A DNA stretch of 5,346 nt from Bacteroidota bacterium (lineage in GTDB: Bacteria; Bacteroidota; Bacteroidia; Flavobacteriales_D; Crocinitomicaceae), in assembly GCA_018825925.1 (NCBI GenBank), contig JAHKAT010000034.1, positions 1 to 5,346 on the forward strand, in the 5' to 3' direction. Under the pieces are notes generated by a model. The model had not been told where the DNA came from and ran no database searches. It was given only the letters and a program-made list of their open reading frames with translations. Numbering within the stretch: position 1 is the first letter of the stretch; every line of letters starts with the position of its first letter. This document shows positions 5,175 through 5,346 of the stretch, piece by piece. Made by a program: the position numbers and the translations under genes.

Positions 5175-5310
5175 GCATAACAGCACATTTGCAATAGGCG
5201 GGGTTTCGTAATCCGCAGACACATATGTGGTTAATCAAAGTTTGGTTAAACGCATCAACTTTTGTGGTGAAAATCCCGCCCATCGCACATCTGCCAAACG
5301 TCGCTATGAA
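5175..5310. repeat. Palindromic attC-like element D
   Basis: The 5' arm begins GCATAAC (5175-5181) and includes GGCGGGGTTTCGT (5197-5209). The 3' arm has CCCGCC (5275-5280), then ATCGCACATCTGCCAAACG and GCTATG (5303-5308). GGCGGG and CCCGCC are exact inverted partners, and the outer CATA/TATG ends also pair. The roughly 70-base loop contains a perfect 10-bp palindrome CACATATGTG (5220-5229) and TGGTTAA twice. The layout matches element B. The final core is degenerate compared with GTTATGC in element C. Confidence 0.5.
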
Positions 5311-5346
5311 CGTGCAAATTGGAGTAAGTCAATAAAATCTCCTTTA
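5311..5346. other. Start of a further unit, cut by the window edge
   Basis: The last 36 bases are AT-rich and contain no start codon with a useful reading frame. By analogy with the other units they would be the leader of a next gene. The GACAGACAATG leader is not present in what can be seen. Confidence 0.25.

Larger units (their letters stand above)
1989..5310 (+). other. Putative gene-cassette array without visible integrase
   Basis: Three units of roughly 1.16, 1.28 and 0.76 kb (about 2109-3271, 3272-4550 and 4551-5305) each contain plus-strand gene(s) beginning near the unit start and one palindromic element at the 3' end. All genes face the same way and intergenic space is almost entirely palindrome plus leader. 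This is the organisation of integron cassettes or clusters of attC sites lacking an integrase. No tyrosine recombinase is encoded in the window, so the interpretation depends on the elements being real recombination sites. Confidence 0.4.

Noticed and set aside
1..5346. CRISPR array, tRNA, rRNA or integrase gene
   Set aside because: There are no regularly spaced identical short repeats, no tRNA-like cloverleaf or rRNA motifs, and no tyrosine recombinase motifs in any frame inspected.

Overview
The window most likely comes from a Bacteroidetes-type bacterium, probably an environmental or metagenomic contig. The genes on the right are AT-rich. Signal peptides end in FG|Q, lipoprotein signals are of Bacteroidetes style (one has CSKEE after the lipobox), start codons lack strong Shine-Dalgarno sites, and the protein families (a DUF2846-like lipoprotein and a LA_2272-type surface-repeat protein) fit that phylum. 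The first ~60 bases are the exception at 78% GC, and look like DNA from elsewhere joined at a sharp boundary.

Layout. (1) 1-60: a high-GC scrap, possibly part of a foreign coding region. (2) ~61-1988, minus strand: a group II intron. Its 5' end lies at 1988, with the GTGTG start and basal hairpin. Domain I-IV RNA follows, then the reverse transcriptase/maturase ORF (1400 to 201). The conserved C-terminus of the protein is still readable from 200 to 62, but it is broken by an apparent 48-bp insertion carrying a stop and an apparent 22-bp insertion that shifts the frame. The intron then stops at the high-GC junction, before any recognisable domain V/VI, so this copy is 3'-truncated and very likely inactive. 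(3) 1989-5310, plus strand: three compact gene units, each followed by an imperfectly palindromic 80-140 bp element. The units hold a DUF2846-like lipoprotein with three tiny or decayed ORFs, a secreted protein with LA_2272-type repeats, and a small secreted protein of unknown function. Two units start with the same GACAGACAATG leader.

Interpretation. The palindromic elements share a GGCGGG ... CCGCC arm pair and an (A)AACGTTA-type end resembling integron attC core sites. The group II intron sits in the 5' arm of the first element, antisense to the cassette genes, which is the arrangement known for attC-targeting group II introns. I infer a gene-cassette array without a visible integrase, invaded by a group II intron. 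The sequence supports repeated palindromic elements and cassette-like spacing; equating them with true attC sites is inference. The proteins look like independent accessory secreted or lipoprotein products and do not suggest a pathway.
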